From Chionis minor (lineage: Eukaryota; Chordata; Aves; Charadriiformes; Chionididae): DNA of 64,000 nucleotides. This document shows positions 63,698-64,000 of the stretch, one piece after another. Position numbers and translations under genes: made by a program. Position 1 is the first letter of the stretch. Each line of letters starts with the position of its first letter. A model generated the notes under the pieces. The model searched no databases. It was not told the origin of the DNA and worked only from the letters and a program-made list of their open reading frames with translations. Where the stretch lies: contig VZSF01000012.1 of the NCBI GenBank assembly GCA_013398295.1, positions 709,066 to 773,065 on the forward strand. Reading direction: 5' to 3'.

Positions 63698-64000
63698 GTA
63701 GGGATTAACACAGCTATTGACAAGGAATTCCCTGCTCATGACAGGCAGTGCCATTTGTGTCGCTTCATGGCACTGACACTGAAGTGGTGGTGTGATGCTA
63801 CCGGGTATCATGGCGTTATTAAGAAAAGGGCCATAAGGGACTGTAGCTGGGGACAGCAGGTCACTTTCTCTCCCCTTCCCCTCGGTCTGCTCCTTTGCTA
63901 CCAGCATGCCTTTGAGGATGCTGAGATCAACCTCTCAGGAGCTTCACTTCATGGAAGAGGCCATCGTGAAAGTGGTGCCTCGCTGGGGACACCTTCAGCC
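63698..64000 (+). other. PHF21B: Start of next PHF21B intron
   Basis: Sequence after the donor at 63698. I see no coding match to the C-terminal coiled coil before the window ends, so the remaining exons lie beyond it. Confidence 0.7.

Overview
This window is vertebrate nuclear DNA, most likely from a bird. It is intron-rich and AT-leaning, carries CR1 non-LTR retrotransposons typical of birds and other sauropsids, and holds the 3'-to-middle part of one large gene on the + strand. I recognise that gene as PHF21B (PHD finger protein 21B), the paralogue of PHF21A/BHC80. Nine distinct coding exons can be placed from the open frame, GT/AG splice sites, matching splice phases and remembered similarity to human PHF21B. 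They lie at 24484-24576 (repeated at 26414-26506), 40919-41269, 42908-43030, 48244-48295, 54544-54620, 57444-57498, 61051-61073, 62460-62618 and 63622-63697. The exons encoding the N-terminus (the conserved MELQ region) and the C-terminal coiled coil were not found, so the gene is open at both ends of the window.

Layout: 1-410 is a GC- and CpG-rich island that may mark the promoter side of the gene or an alternative first exon. A 16-bp x4 minisatellite follows it. From about 0.5 to 22.5 kb is non-coding sequence with small tandem repeats and a few ancient MIR-like SINE remnants. From 22.5 to 26.7 kb is a CR1 element and the first recognisable exon, all present twice because of a 1929-bp repeat whose copies are separated by a single N. 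This looks like an unmerged contig overlap rather than biology. The large intron from 26.5 to 40.9 kb holds a diverged pair of 240-bp repeats, two further CR1 fragments and some candidate conserved non-coding sequence. From 40.9 to 63.7 kb are the remaining exons, including a 23-bp microexon and the PHD-finger exon. A GA-rich microsatellite at 51.0-51.3 kb contains a second single-N, 111-bp duplicated junction of the same artefactual kind.

Functionally there is one protein here, a nuclear chromatin-associated factor. A proline/serine/threonine-rich central region is followed by a lysine-rich stretch, the block conserved with PHF21A (basic RKR region), and a C4HC3 PHD zinc finger. No second protein-coding gene, tRNA, rRNA or CRISPR array could be supported. 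No new biological system was identified. The most actionable observations are the two single-N duplications, one of which duplicates a coding exon in frame, and the substituted histone-reader positions in the PHD finger.
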